This document shows positions 1 to 8,443 of a stretch of 64,000 bases of DNA, piece after piece. The stretch lies in assembly GCA_965199005.1 (NCBI GenBank), contig CBDAQK010000001.1, positions 124,001-188,000 on the forward strand, written 5' to 3'. The stretch is from LMUY01 sp965199005 (GTDB lineage Bacteria; Pseudomonadota; Alphaproteobacteria; Acetobacterales; Acetobacteraceae). The translations under genes and the position numbers were made by a program. Numbering within the stretch: position 1 is the stretch's first letter; each line of letters opens with the position of its first letter. A model generated the notes under the pieces. It was not told the origin of the DNA, did no database searches, and saw nothing but the letters and a program-made list of their open reading frames with translations.

Positions 1-196
1 GCACCGCCCGGGCCTGGCCCGCACCCGGATGGAGGCGTTGGGCGAGATCGCCAGCGCACGCAGCATTCCTGCGGGGTGCCGCTACCATACGCGCTGCCCC
101 GCGGTGATGCCGGTCTGCCGGACGGACGAGCCGGCGCTTTCCGACCTTGGCGGCGGCCATCTCAGCGCCTGCCACCTTCACGCCACGACCCATTGA
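1..196 (+). CDS. Oligopeptide ABC transporter ATP-binding protein, C-terminal end (partial)
   Basis: Only the last 64 codons are present and the start lies left of the window. The peptide contains the cysteine motif GCRYHTRCPAVMPVC, which is the C-terminal oligopeptide/dipeptide (oligo_HPY) region found after the ATPase domain of OppD/OppF and DppD/DppF proteins. The Walker motifs would be upstream and cannot be seen. It ends 11 bases before the binding protein that starts at 208, on the same strand, so it very likely energises the permeases at 1700-3462 as part of one operon. Whether it is the D-type or F-type subunit cannot be told from this piece. Confidence 0.8.
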   Translation, partial: HRPGLARTRMEALGEIASARSIPAGCRYHTRCPAVMPVCRTDEPALSDLGGGHLSACHLHATTH

Positions 197-207
197 AAGG
201 AACGCCG

Positions 208-1695
208 ATGCAACGCCGCCCTCTCCTCGCCCTCGCCACCATGCTGGCCCTTGCTGGACCGGCCCTTGCCCATGCAAAGACGTTGACCGTCGGCGCGTCG
301 GTCTTTCCGGACAGCCTGCGCTCGGGCACCAGCTCCTACGCGTCACTCAGCCTGCTGGAGCAAACCAACGACCCGCTGCTGGCACGTGACAACGCGGGCG
401 ATTTGCACCCGGCGCTGGCCACGAGTTGGGAGTTGCTGAACCCGACGACGATGCGGCTTCATCTGCGGCAGGGTGTGAAGTTTAGCGACGGTGCCGATTT
501 CACGGCCGATGACGTGGTGTTCACCATCAACCGCGTGATCAACCCGGCAACGGCCTACGCCATGCTGTCGCGCATCGGACTGGTGGAAAGCGTGGCGGCG
601 GTGGACCCCTACACCGTCGACATCAAGACCAAGGCGGCCTTCCCGACTCTGCTTCGCGGCCTGTCCGACATCATCATCGAGGCCAGGCATTATTATGACA
701 AAGTTGGGCCGGATGGCGTGTCCGCGCATCCGATGGGGACTGGCCCTTTCATCTTTAAGGAATGGGTGCCCGGTGACCACTACACGCTGACTGCGAACAA
801 GGCGTATTGGGGCGGTGCGCCGAAGATCGACGACCTGATCATCCGCACCATCCCCGATGGGTCCACCCGCGTTGCATCCCTGGTCGCGGGCGAGAGCCAG
901 ATCATCGAGGAGGTCCCGATCGACCTGATCGACCAGGTGAACGAGTCCGGCACCGCCAAAGTGGCCGAAATCAGCACCACCGTCGGCCTGGTGCTCACCT
1001 TTGATCCGACGATCAAGCCGTTCGACAATCCGAAAGTCCGCGAAGCTTTCGATTACGCGATCGACAAGCCGCTCATCCTCAAGCAAATCCTGAAGGGCCA
1101 GGGAGAAATCCTACAGGGGCAGGTGCTGACCAAGGGCGCGCTGGGTTGGAACCCGGATTTGAAGGCCCGTCCGTTCGATCCGGTGCTCGCCAAGAAGATG
1201 CTGCAGGACGCTGGTTACGACTTCAACACCCCCGTCGCGATCAGCACGCAAAATGGCAAATACGTCTCCGATACAGACATCTGCAACGCCGTGGCCGGGA
1301 TGCTGAACCAGATCGGCGTCAAGGCGACGGTGAATGTCGTCGAGGGCGGCGTGTTCCAGCAAATGTCGACCGCGCAGAAGATGGGCGCGCTCTACATGAT
1401 CGGCTGGTATAGCGTCGGCGATGCGGATTTCGCGTCGGTTTGGTATACCAAGAGCGGCTACCGCACGAAATGGGTCGACCCGGAATACGAATCCCTCTTC
1501 GTCGCGGCACGGTCGACCAATGATGTGGCGGAACGGGTGAAGGATTACCACCGGATGATGGAAATCCTGTATCAGCAGAACCCGTCCGTCTTCTTGTTCG
1601 GCCTGCCGAGCCTGTATGGCGTGGGCGACACCGTCACGGGGTTCGGCGCCGCGGCCGACAAGCTGCTCCGGCTGACGCAAGTCGACCTGAAGTGA
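208..1695 (+). CDS. ABC transporter substrate-binding protein, family 5 (dipeptide/oligopeptide type)
   Basis: A 495-residue periplasmic binding protein of the DppA/OppA family (SBP_bac_5). Residues 1-23 form a Sec signal peptide (MQRRPLLAL, a hydrophobic stretch, then AHA). The mature part has the usual family features: DPLLARDNAGDLHPALATSW near the N terminus and then LRQGVKFSDG. I chose ATG 208 because AAAGGAA lies just upstream and the signal peptide begins there; the frame stays open further upstream but without a plausible N terminus. It sits between an ATPase end and two permeases and is probably the substrate receptor of that importer. The family binds peptides, but also opines, nickel, glycosides and other solutes, so the ligand is unknown. 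Confidence 0.88.
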   Translation: MQRRPLLALATMLALAGPALAHAKTLTVGASVFPDSLRSGTSSYASLSLLEQTNDPLLARDNAGDLHPALATSWELLNPTTMRLHLRQGVKFSDGADFTADDVVFTINRVINPATAYAMLSRIGLVESVAAVDPYTVDIKTKAAFPTLLRGLSDIIIEARHYYDKVGPDGVSAHPMGTGPFIFKEWVPGDHYTLTANKAYWGGAPKIDDLIIRTIPDGSTRVASLVAGESQIIEEVPIDLIDQVNESGTAKVAEISTTVGLVLTFDPTIKPFDNPKVREAFDYAIDKPLILKQILKGQGEILQGQVLTKGALGWNPDLKARPFDPVLAKKMLQDAGYDFNTPVAISTQNGKYVSDTDICNAVAGMLNQIGVKATVNVVEGGVFQQMSTAQKMGALYMIGWYSVGDADFASVWYTKSGYRTKWVDPEYESLFVAARSTNDVAERVKDYHRMMEILYQQNPSVFLFGLPSLYGVGDTVTGFGAAADKLLRLTQVDLK

Positions 1696-1699
1696 ATTG

Positions 1700-2617
1700 A
1701 TGGCTGGCTACGTCCTCCGCCGGTTTGCCTTTCTGCCGCTGACGCTGCTGCTGGTGGCTTTCGCCACCTTCATCGTGCTGCGGCTGACGGGCAACCCGGT
1801 GGACATCTTCCTGGACATCAACCGCACCCCGGAACAGGTGCAGGCGCTGACGTTGCGCCTGCATCTGGACCAGCCATTGCCGATCCAATTCCTGATCTTC
1901 CTGCGTGACCTGCTGCATGGTGATTTCGGCGAATCGCTCCAATTCAGCGGCCCGGCGATTGTGGTCGTTTGGCAACGCATGGGCCCGACGTTGGAATTGG
2001 CCGCTGCGGGGTTGAGCCTGGCTATTGTCTTGGGCGTGCTGGGTGGCATCGCCTGTGCCGTCTGTCGGGACGGGTTGGTGGACGCGGTGATCTCTTCCGT
2101 CGCCGTCGCCGGACAGTCCATGCCATCGTTTTGGCTGGGCATCTTGCTGATCGAGTTCTTCGCGCTCCAGCTCCATTGGCTGCCGACCTCCGGCTACGGC
2201 GATTTGCGCCACCTCATCCTGCCCGCGGTGACGCTGGGGGCGATTATCCTGCCGAACTTCGTGCTGATCACCCGCACCGCCATCATCGAGCTTATGGGCG
2301 AGCAATTCGTGGTCACCGGCCGGTCGAAAGGCATGTCCCGCGCGCGGGTGCTGGTGCTGCATATCCTGCCCAACGCGGCGAACCCGGTGCTGAGCTTCCT
2401 CGGGATTCAGATCGGCACGCTGATGGCCGGGTCCATCATCACGGAGACCATCTATGCCTGGCCCGGCGTTGGGCGGTTGCTGATCAACAGCATCTCGCAT
2501 CGTGACGTTCCCGTGGTGGAGGCATCGGTGTTCTGCATCGCCACCATCATCGCGCTCAGCAATCTGGTGGTGGATGTGCTGCAAATGCTGATCGATCCGC
2601 GGATTCACAGGAGTTGA
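1700..2617 (+). CDS. Dipeptide-type ABC transporter permease (DppB-like)
   Basis: A 305-residue inner-membrane permease with about six membrane segments. It begins GYVLRRFAFLPLTLLLVAF, a typical DppB/OppB first helix. The cytoplasmic coupling (EAA) loop is visible as GRSKGMSRARVLVLHILPNA, and the C-terminal part ends YAWPGVGRLLINSI and IDPRIH, as is usual for DppB. ATG 1700 follows the binding-protein stop by 4 bases; a TTG at 1697 directly in front is an alternative start. It should pair with the DppC-like protein that overlaps its end to form the translocation pore. Confidence 0.9.
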   Translation: MAGYVLRRFAFLPLTLLLVAFATFIVLRLTGNPVDIFLDINRTPEQVQALTLRLHLDQPLPIQFLIFLRDLLHGDFGESLQFSGPAIVVVWQRMGPTLELAAAGLSLAIVLGVLGGIACAVCRDGLVDAVISSVAVAGQSMPSFWLGILLIEFFALQLHWLPTSGYGDLRHLILPAVTLGAIILPNFVLITRTAIIELMGEQFVVTGRSKGMSRARVLVLHILPNAANPVLSFLGIQIGTLMAGSIITETIYAWPGVGRLLINSISHRDVPVVEASVFCIATIIALSNLVVDVLQMLIDPRIHRS

Positions 2618-3462
2618 GGCGGCAGCGTCTGTTTGGCCGGCGGTTCAAGATCATCTTCGGCGGCGGCATCGTCGTACTGGCGGTGCTGGGAGCGCTGTTC
2701 GCGCCGGTGATCGCGCCGTGGGACCCGTATCAGCAGGATTTGCTGGCGCGGTTGAAGCCCGGCTTCTGGTCTGCGCACGGCGCTGCGGGGCATTTTCTCG
2801 GGACGGATAATTACGGGCGGGATTTGCTCTCCCGGCTGATTTATGGCGCCCGGCTATCGATCCTCGTCGGTGTGAGTTCCATGCTGTTCTCGGCGCTGAT
2901 CGGCACGGTCGCGGGGGTGATCGCCGGGTTGCGCGGTGGGATGACCGAGCAGGCGATCATGCGGTTTGCGGATGCGCAGATGGCATTTCCGGACATCCTG
3001 CTGGCCATCATGATGGTGGCGGCGCTGGGCGGCAACGCACTGAACCTGATCCTGGTGCTGGGGATTTCGCGGTGGATGATCTATGCGCGGGTGGTGTTCG
3101 GCCTGACCCGGTCGCTACGGCAACGCCCTTTCGTGGAGGCGGCGACATTGTACGGTGGGGGCGATTTCTACATCATGTGGCAGCATATCCTGCCGCAGGT
3201 GATGCCCGTGCTGACCGTCGTCGCCACGCTGCAGGTGGCGCAGATGATCCTGCAGGAGACGGCACTATCGTTCCTGGGCCTGGGGCTGCCCCCGCCCGCG
3301 GCCACTTGGGGGAACATACTGGCGGAGGGGAATACCAGGTTGTTCATCGCCCCGTGGATCGCCAACTCGGCCGGATTGGCGATCATCCTGCTCGTATGGG
3401 GCGTCAACATGCTGGGGAATGGATTACGGGAGCAATACGATCCACACGGCTTGGGACGGTAA
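2614..3462 (+). CDS. Dipeptide-type ABC transporter permease (DppC-like)
   Basis: A 282-residue inner-membrane permease of the DppC/OppC type. The N-terminal region has APWDPYQQDLLARLKPG and then HFLGTDNYGRDLLSRLIYG, the signature that precedes the permease core. The EAA loop reads PFVEAATLYGGGDFYIMWQH, and the protein ends in the usual GNGLREQYDPHGLGR. The likely start is TTG 2614, which overlaps the DppB stop by four bases and implies translational coupling; the AGGAG at 2609-2613 is too close to serve this TTG normally, so initiation may depend on the upstream ribosome. No in-frame ATG lies nearby. It is the last gene of this operon. Confidence 0.88.
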   Translation: MRRQRLFGRRFKIIFGGGIVVLAVLGALFAPVIAPWDPYQQDLLARLKPGFWSAHGAAGHFLGTDNYGRDLLSRLIYGARLSILVGVSSMLFSALIGTVAGVIAGLRGGMTEQAIMRFADAQMAFPDILLAIMMVAALGGNALNLILVLGISRWMIYARVVFGLTRSLRQRPFVEAATLYGGGDFYIMWQHILPQVMPVLTVVATLQVAQMILQETALSFLGLGLPPPAATWGNILAEGNTRLFIAPWIANSAGLAIILLVWGVNMLGNGLREQYDPHGLGR

Positions 3463-3478
3463 CTGGGTGAGTCCGACA

Positions 3479-3500
3479 GTAGGGTTGGCTTCAGCCCATA
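3479..3500. repeat. REP-like unit, single arm
   Basis: A short palindrome-containing unit starting GTAGGGTTGGCTTCAGCCCA between two convergent operons. It resembles the arms of the paired repeats at 8374-8443 and 42549-42619 (shared core GTAGGG..GGGCTT.AGCCCA). It may act as a bidirectional terminator, since genes converge here. The function is inferred from position only. Confidence 0.45.
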
Positions 3501-3504
3501 GGCG

Positions 3505-4807
3505 CTAAAATTCCATCAGATTGTCCTTGAAGTTCTTATACGTGTAATGAGTCCGCGTCAGCCCGCGGCGCTGCAATTCGGGCACCAGCCCATCGCAGAC
3601 TTCCATGATGTAACGCCGGTCGAAATAGGTGTTGAAGAACAGGAAGCCATCGCCACCCACCTCCTCCATGATCTCCTGCATCATGCCGGCCACGTGGTCG
3701 ATCGTGCCTGTAAAGTCGATCCCCGCCTTGGTGTTCTGGCTCATCGCCACCTGGCGCGGCGTCTTCCCAACCCATTTCTTCGCCGAGGATTGATGGCCGT
3801 TGGTCTCCAACTCCGGCAATGGCTCGTCCAAATCGTATTTGCCGAAATCGATGTTGGTCAGCCGCGACATCGAGGATAGCGCCATGTCGAGATGCTGGCT
3901 CGCATCCTCCAGCGCCATCCGCCGCCGGTCCCGGGCAGCCTCCATGGTGGTGTCAACCAGCGGGTAGGCCAGGAACAACACCTTGATGCGGTCCGGATCG
4001 CGCCCGGCCAGCACCGCCCGGCGGCGCACATCCTCCCGGTACCGCTTCATCTCCGCAACGCTGCCCGCATCCGTGATGATCGTGTCGGCCCAGCGGGCCG
4101 CAAACTCCTGCCCCCTTGGCGAGCCGCCTGCCTGGCAGATCGGCGGGCGGCCCTGCGGCGAACGGGGTGCATTCAGCGGGCCGCGGCACTTGAAGTAGCG
4201 GCCCTCGTGGTTGACCGCATGCACCTTGCTGCCATCCGCAAACATGGGCGCAGTGGGGTCGAGCACGACCGCATCGGGCTCCCACGCATCCCATAACTTC
4301 GTCCACCAAATCGGCGAATTCGTCGGCCCGGTCATAGCGTTCGTCATGCGGGTACTGCGCGTCATGCCCGTAATTCTGCGCCGCGCCGTCATTGCTGCTG
4401 GTCACGCAATTCCAGCCGACGCGGCCCTGCGTCACGTGATCCAGCGTGTTGACCAGCCGCGCCAGCAGGAAGGGGGGATATTCGGAGGTCGACAGCGTCG
4501 GCACCAGGCCGAGATGCTGCGTGGCCTGCGCCAGATACGGCACCAGCACCGCCGGGTCCAATTTCGGCGTGCTCGCGGCGTATTTCAGGTAGGTGTCGTG
4601 CGAGCCCTTATAGGAGTACGGCACCATCGAGGAATCCTCGATGATCATGTAGTCGAAGCAGGCGCGGTCCATCCCTCGTGCCAAATCCAGGAACAAATCG
4701 GGCATCATCCAGCGGTCGAGGTCGCTGCCGGGCCAAGTGCCGCGCCAGGTCTTCGGCCCAAAGCCCTGGGACAGGAACCAGGACAGATGGAAATGCGGTT
4801 TTGCCAT
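3505..4807 (-). pseudogene. Luciferase-like flavin monooxygenase (NtaA/SnaA/DszA type), frameshifted
   Basis: Two overlapping open frames together encode one flavin-dependent monooxygenase of about 434 residues, normal length for the NtaA/SnaA/DszA family. The N-terminal part (starting 4807, MAKPHFHLSWFLSQGFGP) carries WRGTWPGSDLD and TQGRVGWNCVTSS; the C-terminal part in another frame carries LWDAWEPDAVV, GPLNAPRSPQGRPPICQAG and the end of the barrel. The frame changes near 4291-4302, after the residues DLVDEV. Apart from that both halves look well conserved, so the lesion is recent or a sequencing error. The family uses FMNH2 from a partner reductase to oxidise small organic substrates; no reductase is visible nearby. 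It is the last gene of the purine/peptide-transporter operon. Confidence 0.82.
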
Positions 4808-4811
4808 CGCC

Positions 4812-6383
4812 TCACCCGCGCCGCACGTTGGTGAACAGGATCAGCCCGCTCAGCATGTTGGTGAGGTTCGATTTATATGCGGTCGGCTGGTCGTAGGAGC
4901 CGAGCGGCAGGAACGGCACGTCCTCCCACGCCTGCAACTGGATATCGCGCGCCAGCGAAACCTGCTGCGCCTTGTCACCCGACGACAGCCATTGGTCACG
5001 CAGCGCCTCCAGCTTGGGCGCAGTGGGCCAGCCGTTATAGGCATGGTCGCCATTGCCGCGCAGCAATTGGTTGTTGGCGGGCGTGCCGGAGTCGATGCCG
5101 CCCGTGAATGAAGCGAACATGCTCCACCCGCCTTTGTCCAAGGGCTGCCGGCTGACGGAGCGCTGCACCACCGTGCCCCAATCGGTCGATACCTCGTCCA
5201 CGTTCATGCCGAGCCGGCGCAGCATGTCGGCCCCGACCTCGGCGATGGCGTTGATCCGCGGCACGTCGTTGACGGCCAGGTAAACCACCCGCTCGCCTTT
5301 ATAGCCCGCCGCCTCCAACTCCCGCTTGATGGCGGCCAAATCGCGGGGGCCGGTAAACATCTGCGTCCCGGCGTCCGTCGCCATGTCCGAATGGCCGCCG
5401 AACACGCCGCATTTGTCGCTGAAGATGCCGTCCGTGCCGACGACGGCCTGCATGAACTCGGTCTGGTTGACGGCCTTCAGCACCGCACGCCGGATCGCGG
5501 GGTTGTCGAAGGGCGCAAACAATTGGTTGAACCGCAGGAAGCCGACCAGCCCCTTCGTCTCCGCCACCTCGACCTTGATGCCCGGCGTCCGGCGTAGGCC
5601 AGGCACAAGATCCATCAGCGGCTGCTCGACCCAGTCGACCTCGCCGGCCCGAAGCGCCGAGATCTGCGTCGCCGGGTCCGGGGTGGTGAGCCATTCCACG
5701 CGGTCGAAATAGGCAAGTCGGGGGCCGGCGCAGAAACTGGGGGTGCCCTGGGTGCGCGGCGCGTAGCGGTCGAACTTCGCGTACACGTTACGCGAACCGG
5801 CCACGCGCTCGTTGGTGACATACCGGAACGGGCCGCTACCGATGATCTCGGTCAGCCGCGTGGTGGCCGGGGTTCGGGCCAGCCGCTCCGGCATGATCGC
5901 GGCCATGGTGTTGGTGGGGTGGGCCAAGGCGGCGGGCAGCAGGTCGAACCGCCGCTTCAGCCGGAACTTGATCGTCTTGTCGTCAGGTGCGGTGATCTCG
6001 TCCGTCGCCGCGATGAGGGCCTGCCCGAAGGCATCCAGTGTGCCCCAGCGCTGAATGCTTGCCACGGCATCGCGGCCAAGCACGGGGGTGCCATCATGGA
6101 ACACCAGCCCGTCGCGCAGGGTCAGCGTCCAGCTCTTGCCGTCCTCGTCCACGCTGTGCCCGGCCAGCATCTGGTATTGCGGCGTCCCGGCCTCGTCCAG
6201 CGAGAACAGGGTGTCGTAGACCATCATCACGTGGTTGCGGGTGACGAAGGCACTGACCGCCGGGTCCAGCAGGGCGAGATCGGCATAGGGGATGAATTTG
6301 AGCGTGGTGGCAGTTTGGGCCCTGGCGATGGCGGGCAGCGCGAGCAGCGCGGCCCCACCCTGGAGCAATCGGCGTCGATCCAT
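4812..6383 (-). CDS. ABC transporter substrate-binding protein, family 5
   Basis: A 523-residue SBP_bac_5 family protein. The N terminus MDRRRLLQGGAALLALPA followed by ARAQ is a twin-arginine-like export signal. Mature sequence begins TLKFIPYADLALLDPAVS and includes LTLRDGLVFHDGTPV and GSGPFRYV, as expected. ATG 6383 was chosen because GGAGA sits about 8 bases upstream; an ATG 15 bases earlier has no ribosome site. It is clearly paralogous to the protein at 16560-18140, with long near-identical blocks such as RDGL.FHDGTPVL.RD.VASI.RWG. It lies downstream of a complete permease/ATPase set, so it probably offers an alternative receptor for the same importer. Confidence 0.88.
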   Translation of the reverse strand: MDRRRLLQGGAALLALPAIARAQTATTLKFIPYADLALLDPAVSAFVTRNHVMMVYDTLFSLDEAGTPQYQMLAGHSVDEDGKSWTLTLRDGLVFHDGTPVLGRDAVASIQRWGTLDAFGQALIAATDEITAPDDKTIKFRLKRRFDLLPAALAHPTNTMAAIMPERLARTPATTRLTEIIGSGPFRYVTNERVAGSRNVYAKFDRYAPRTQGTPSFCAGPRLAYFDRVEWLTTPDPATQISALRAGEVDWVEQPLMDLVPGLRRTPGIKVEVAETKGLVGFLRFNQLFAPFDNPAIRRAVLKAVNQTEFMQAVVGTDGIFSDKCGVFGGHSDMATDAGTQMFTGPRDLAAIKRELEAAGYKGERVVYLAVNDVPRINAIAEVGADMLRRLGMNVDEVSTDWGTVVQRSVSRQPLDKGGWSMFASFTGGIDSGTPANNQLLRGNGDHAYNGWPTAPKLEALRDQWLSSGDKAQQVSLARDIQLQAWEDVPFLPLGSYDQPTAYKSNLTNMLSGLILFTNVRRG

Positions 6384-6430
6384 GGCATGTCTCCACATCT
6401 GTGGCCGGGTGCAGCAAGCCGCGTGCCAGC

Positions 6431-7378
6431 TCAGGCGAAATGGCAGGCTGCCTGCTGGTGCTCCCCGGCCGGGCGCAACTCTGGCCGCTCCGCCCAGCAG
6501 CGCGGTGCGGCGCGGGCGCAGCGTGGGGCATAGGGGCAGCCAATGCCGGGGGGCGGGCTGGCCGCCTCGCTGAAGGCCACGCTGCGGGGGGCGCCATGGC
6601 GGGGGATGGCCGCAATCATGGCAGCCGTATAGGGGTGGCGAGGTGAATCAAAGACGGCCTGGACCGGCCCTTGCTCGACCACCCGGCCCAGATACATGAC
6701 CGCGACCCGTCCGGCGATGCAGCGCACCACGCCCAAATCGTGGCTGATGAAGAGATAGGCCAGGCCAAACCGCTCCTGCAGGTCCATCATGAGGTTCAGC
6801 ACTTGCGCCTGCACCGAAACGTCCAGGGCGGAGACGGGCTCGTCCGCCACGATCAGCGCCGGGTGGGTCACCAGCGCACGCGCGATGGCAATGCGCTGAC
6901 GCTGTCCGCCCGAGAATTCGTGCGGATATTTGCCGGCGGCTGCCGCGGGCAACCCCACCGCGTCCAGCACCGCTGCCACTCGCGCCTGGCGGTCCACGGC
7001 ACCGCTTCGTTCCAGGGCCGCAATCGGCTCCGCAACGATGCGGCCCACCTTCTGCCGTGGGTCGAGCGAGCCGTAAGGGTCCTGGAACACGGCCTGCACG
7101 CCGCGCCGGGCCGCACGCAGGGCGCGGGGGGTGAGGGCGAACAAATCCTGCCCGCCCAAAACGATCTGTCCCGCCTGCGGCTTCTCGAGCGCCAGCACCG
7201 TCCGTGCCAAGGTGGATTTGCCACAGCCGGATTCGCCGACCACGCCCAGCGTCTCACCCGCATCGAGCTGCAGGTCGATCCCGTGCAGCACCCGCAGGCG
7301 GCGGACCGGTTGGAACAGGCTGGCACGTGGCAGGGCATATTCGCGCACCAACCCGGTGATGCTCAGCAGTGCCGTCAT
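6431..7378 (-). CDS. Oligopeptide-type ABC transporter ATP-binding protein (OppF/DppF-like)
   Basis: A 315-residue ATPase subunit. Walker A is GESGCGKST, the signature is SGGQRQRIAIARAL and Walker B is LIVADEPVSALD. The C-terminal oligo_HPY region carries GCPYAPRCARAAPRC. ATG 7378 was chosen because it overlaps the OppD stop by four bases (ATGA) and because MTALLSITGLVREY is the normal N terminus; the frame is open further upstream inside OppD. With OppD and DppBC (8440-10190) it completes one importer in the cytoplasmic membrane. Confidence 0.9.
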   Translation of the reverse strand: MTALLSITGLVREYALPRASLFQPVRRLRVLHGIDLQLDAGETLGVVGESGCGKSTLARTVLALEKPQAGQIVLGGQDLFALTPRALRAARRGVQAVFQDPYGSLDPRQKVGRIVAEPIAALERSGAVDRQARVAAVLDAVGLPAAAAGKYPHEFSGGQRQRIAIARALVTHPALIVADEPVSALDVSVQAQVLNLMMDLQERFGLAYLFISHDLGVVRCIAGRVAVMYLGRVVEQGPVQAVFDSPRHPYTAAMIAAIPRHGAPRSVAFSEAASPPPGIGCPYAPRCARAAPRCWAERPELRPAGEHQQAACHFA

Positions 7379-8346
7379 GGGGCGGCCATCGGATGCAGGC
7401 AGGCCACGGCGTGCAACGGCTCTCCCACCGGGCGGAGCGCTGGCGGGGCGGGTAGGCAATCCGCGGCACAATGGGGGCACCTTGCGGCAAACAGGCAGCC
7501 GGGCGGCCGATCCAGCGGGTCGGGCACCAGGCCGGGAATGGCCGGCAGGCGGGCGCGGCCGGTCCCGGCCGGCACGGGCATCATGCGGGGCGAGGCGGCG
7601 AACAGCCCATGCGTGTAGGGATGCGCCCGCCGGCGGAATACCGTCTCCGTCGGACCCGCCTCGGCCACCCTGCCGGCGTACATCACCAAGGTGCGGTCGC
7701 AGCTTTGTCCCACCACGCCTAGATCATGCGTGATCAGCAGCATCGCCATCTGCCGCTCGGCGGCCAGGTCGCGCAGCAAATCCAGGATTTGCGCCTGGAT
7801 CGTCACGTCCAGGGCGGTGGTCGGCTCATCGGCGATCAGGAGGTCGGGGCCGCAAGCCAGCGCCGAGGCGATCATCACGCGCTGCCGTTGGCCGCCCGAA
7901 AGCTGGTGCGGATAGAGCGAGGCCGGGAAGCGCGGGGCCGGCAGCCCTACCCGGTCGAGAATGCGCCGGGCCTGTGCCTCCGCCTCGGCCCGGCTGGCGC
8001 CCAGGTGTAGGCGCACGGCCTCGGCCACCTGGGCACCGATCGGGCGCACCGGGTTCAGCGCCGTCATCGGTTCCTGGAACACCATCGCCACCCGGCGGCC
8101 GCGCACCCGGCACAGCCCCGGCTCGTCGAGCGCCAGCAGATCCACCCCGTCCAGCAGGATTTGCCCGGTGGCGCGGCCACGGTCCGGCAGCAATCCCATC
8201 ACCGCCAACGCCGTCATCGACTTGCCGCAGCCGGATTCGCCCACCAGGCCCACCGTCTCGCGCCGGGCCAGGGAGAACGAGATGTCGCTCAGGATCGGCG
8301 CGGTACCCAAATGCACCGAGAGGCCCCTGACTTCGAGCAGCGCCAC
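7375..8346 (-). CDS. Oligopeptide-type ABC transporter ATP-binding protein (OppD/DppD-like)
   Basis: A 323-residue ATPase with Walker A GESGCGKSMTALAVMGLLP, signature LSGGQRQRVMIASAL and Walker B LLIADEPTTALD. The C-terminal domain has GCLFAARCPHCAADC. The start is taken as GTG 8346 (VALLEVRGLSVHLG), which gives the family's usual N terminus; the frame runs about 29 codons further upstream but only through the REP-like palindrome at 8374-8443. The 3' end overlaps the OppF start. It partners OppF as the second ATPase of this importer. Confidence 0.88.
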   Translation of the reverse strand: MALLEVRGLSVHLGTAPILSDISFSLARRETVGLVGESGCGKSMTALAVMGLLPDRGRATGQILLDGVDLLALDEPGLCRVRGRRVAMVFQEPMTALNPVRPIGAQVAEAVRLHLGASRAEAEAQARRILDRVGLPAPRFPASLYPHQLSGGQRQRVMIASALACGPDLLIADEPTTALDVTIQAQILDLLRDLAAERQMAMLLITHDLGVVGQSCDRTLVMYAGRVAEAGPTETVFRRRAHPYTHGLFAASPRMMPVPAGTGRARLPAIPGLVPDPLDRPPGCLFAARCPHCAADCLPAPPALRPVGEPLHAVACLHPMAAP

Positions 8347-8373
8347 GCCTAAAGCGCTCCGTCGAAAAGCGTT

Positions 8374-8443
8374 GTAGGGTAGGGTGCCCTTCGCACCCCG
8401 CCGCCCCGCCGCAAGAAGGTGGGGTGAAGGCACCCCACCCTAC
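8374..8443. repeat. REP-like inverted repeat inside the transporter operon
   Basis: Two near-complementary arms (8374-8399 and 8421-8443) of the form GTAGGGTNGGGTGCCNTTC could fold into a long GC-rich hairpin. The right arm covers the dppC-like stop codon and the whole unit separates dppC (8440-9255) from oppD (start 8346). It resembles the repeats at 3479-3500 and 42549-42619. Such palindromes between operon genes can stabilise upstream mRNA or attenuate transcription; that role is inferred here. Confidence 0.6.

Noticed and set aside
76..207. Upstream in-frame start for the first binding protein
   Set aside because: It would overlap the ATPase C terminus and put about 44 non-conserved residues before a perfectly good signal peptide at 208.
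3953..4834. Plus-strand frames across the luciferase-like gene
   Set aside because: They are Arg/His-rich shadows; the minus-strand frames together restore a full conserved enzyme.
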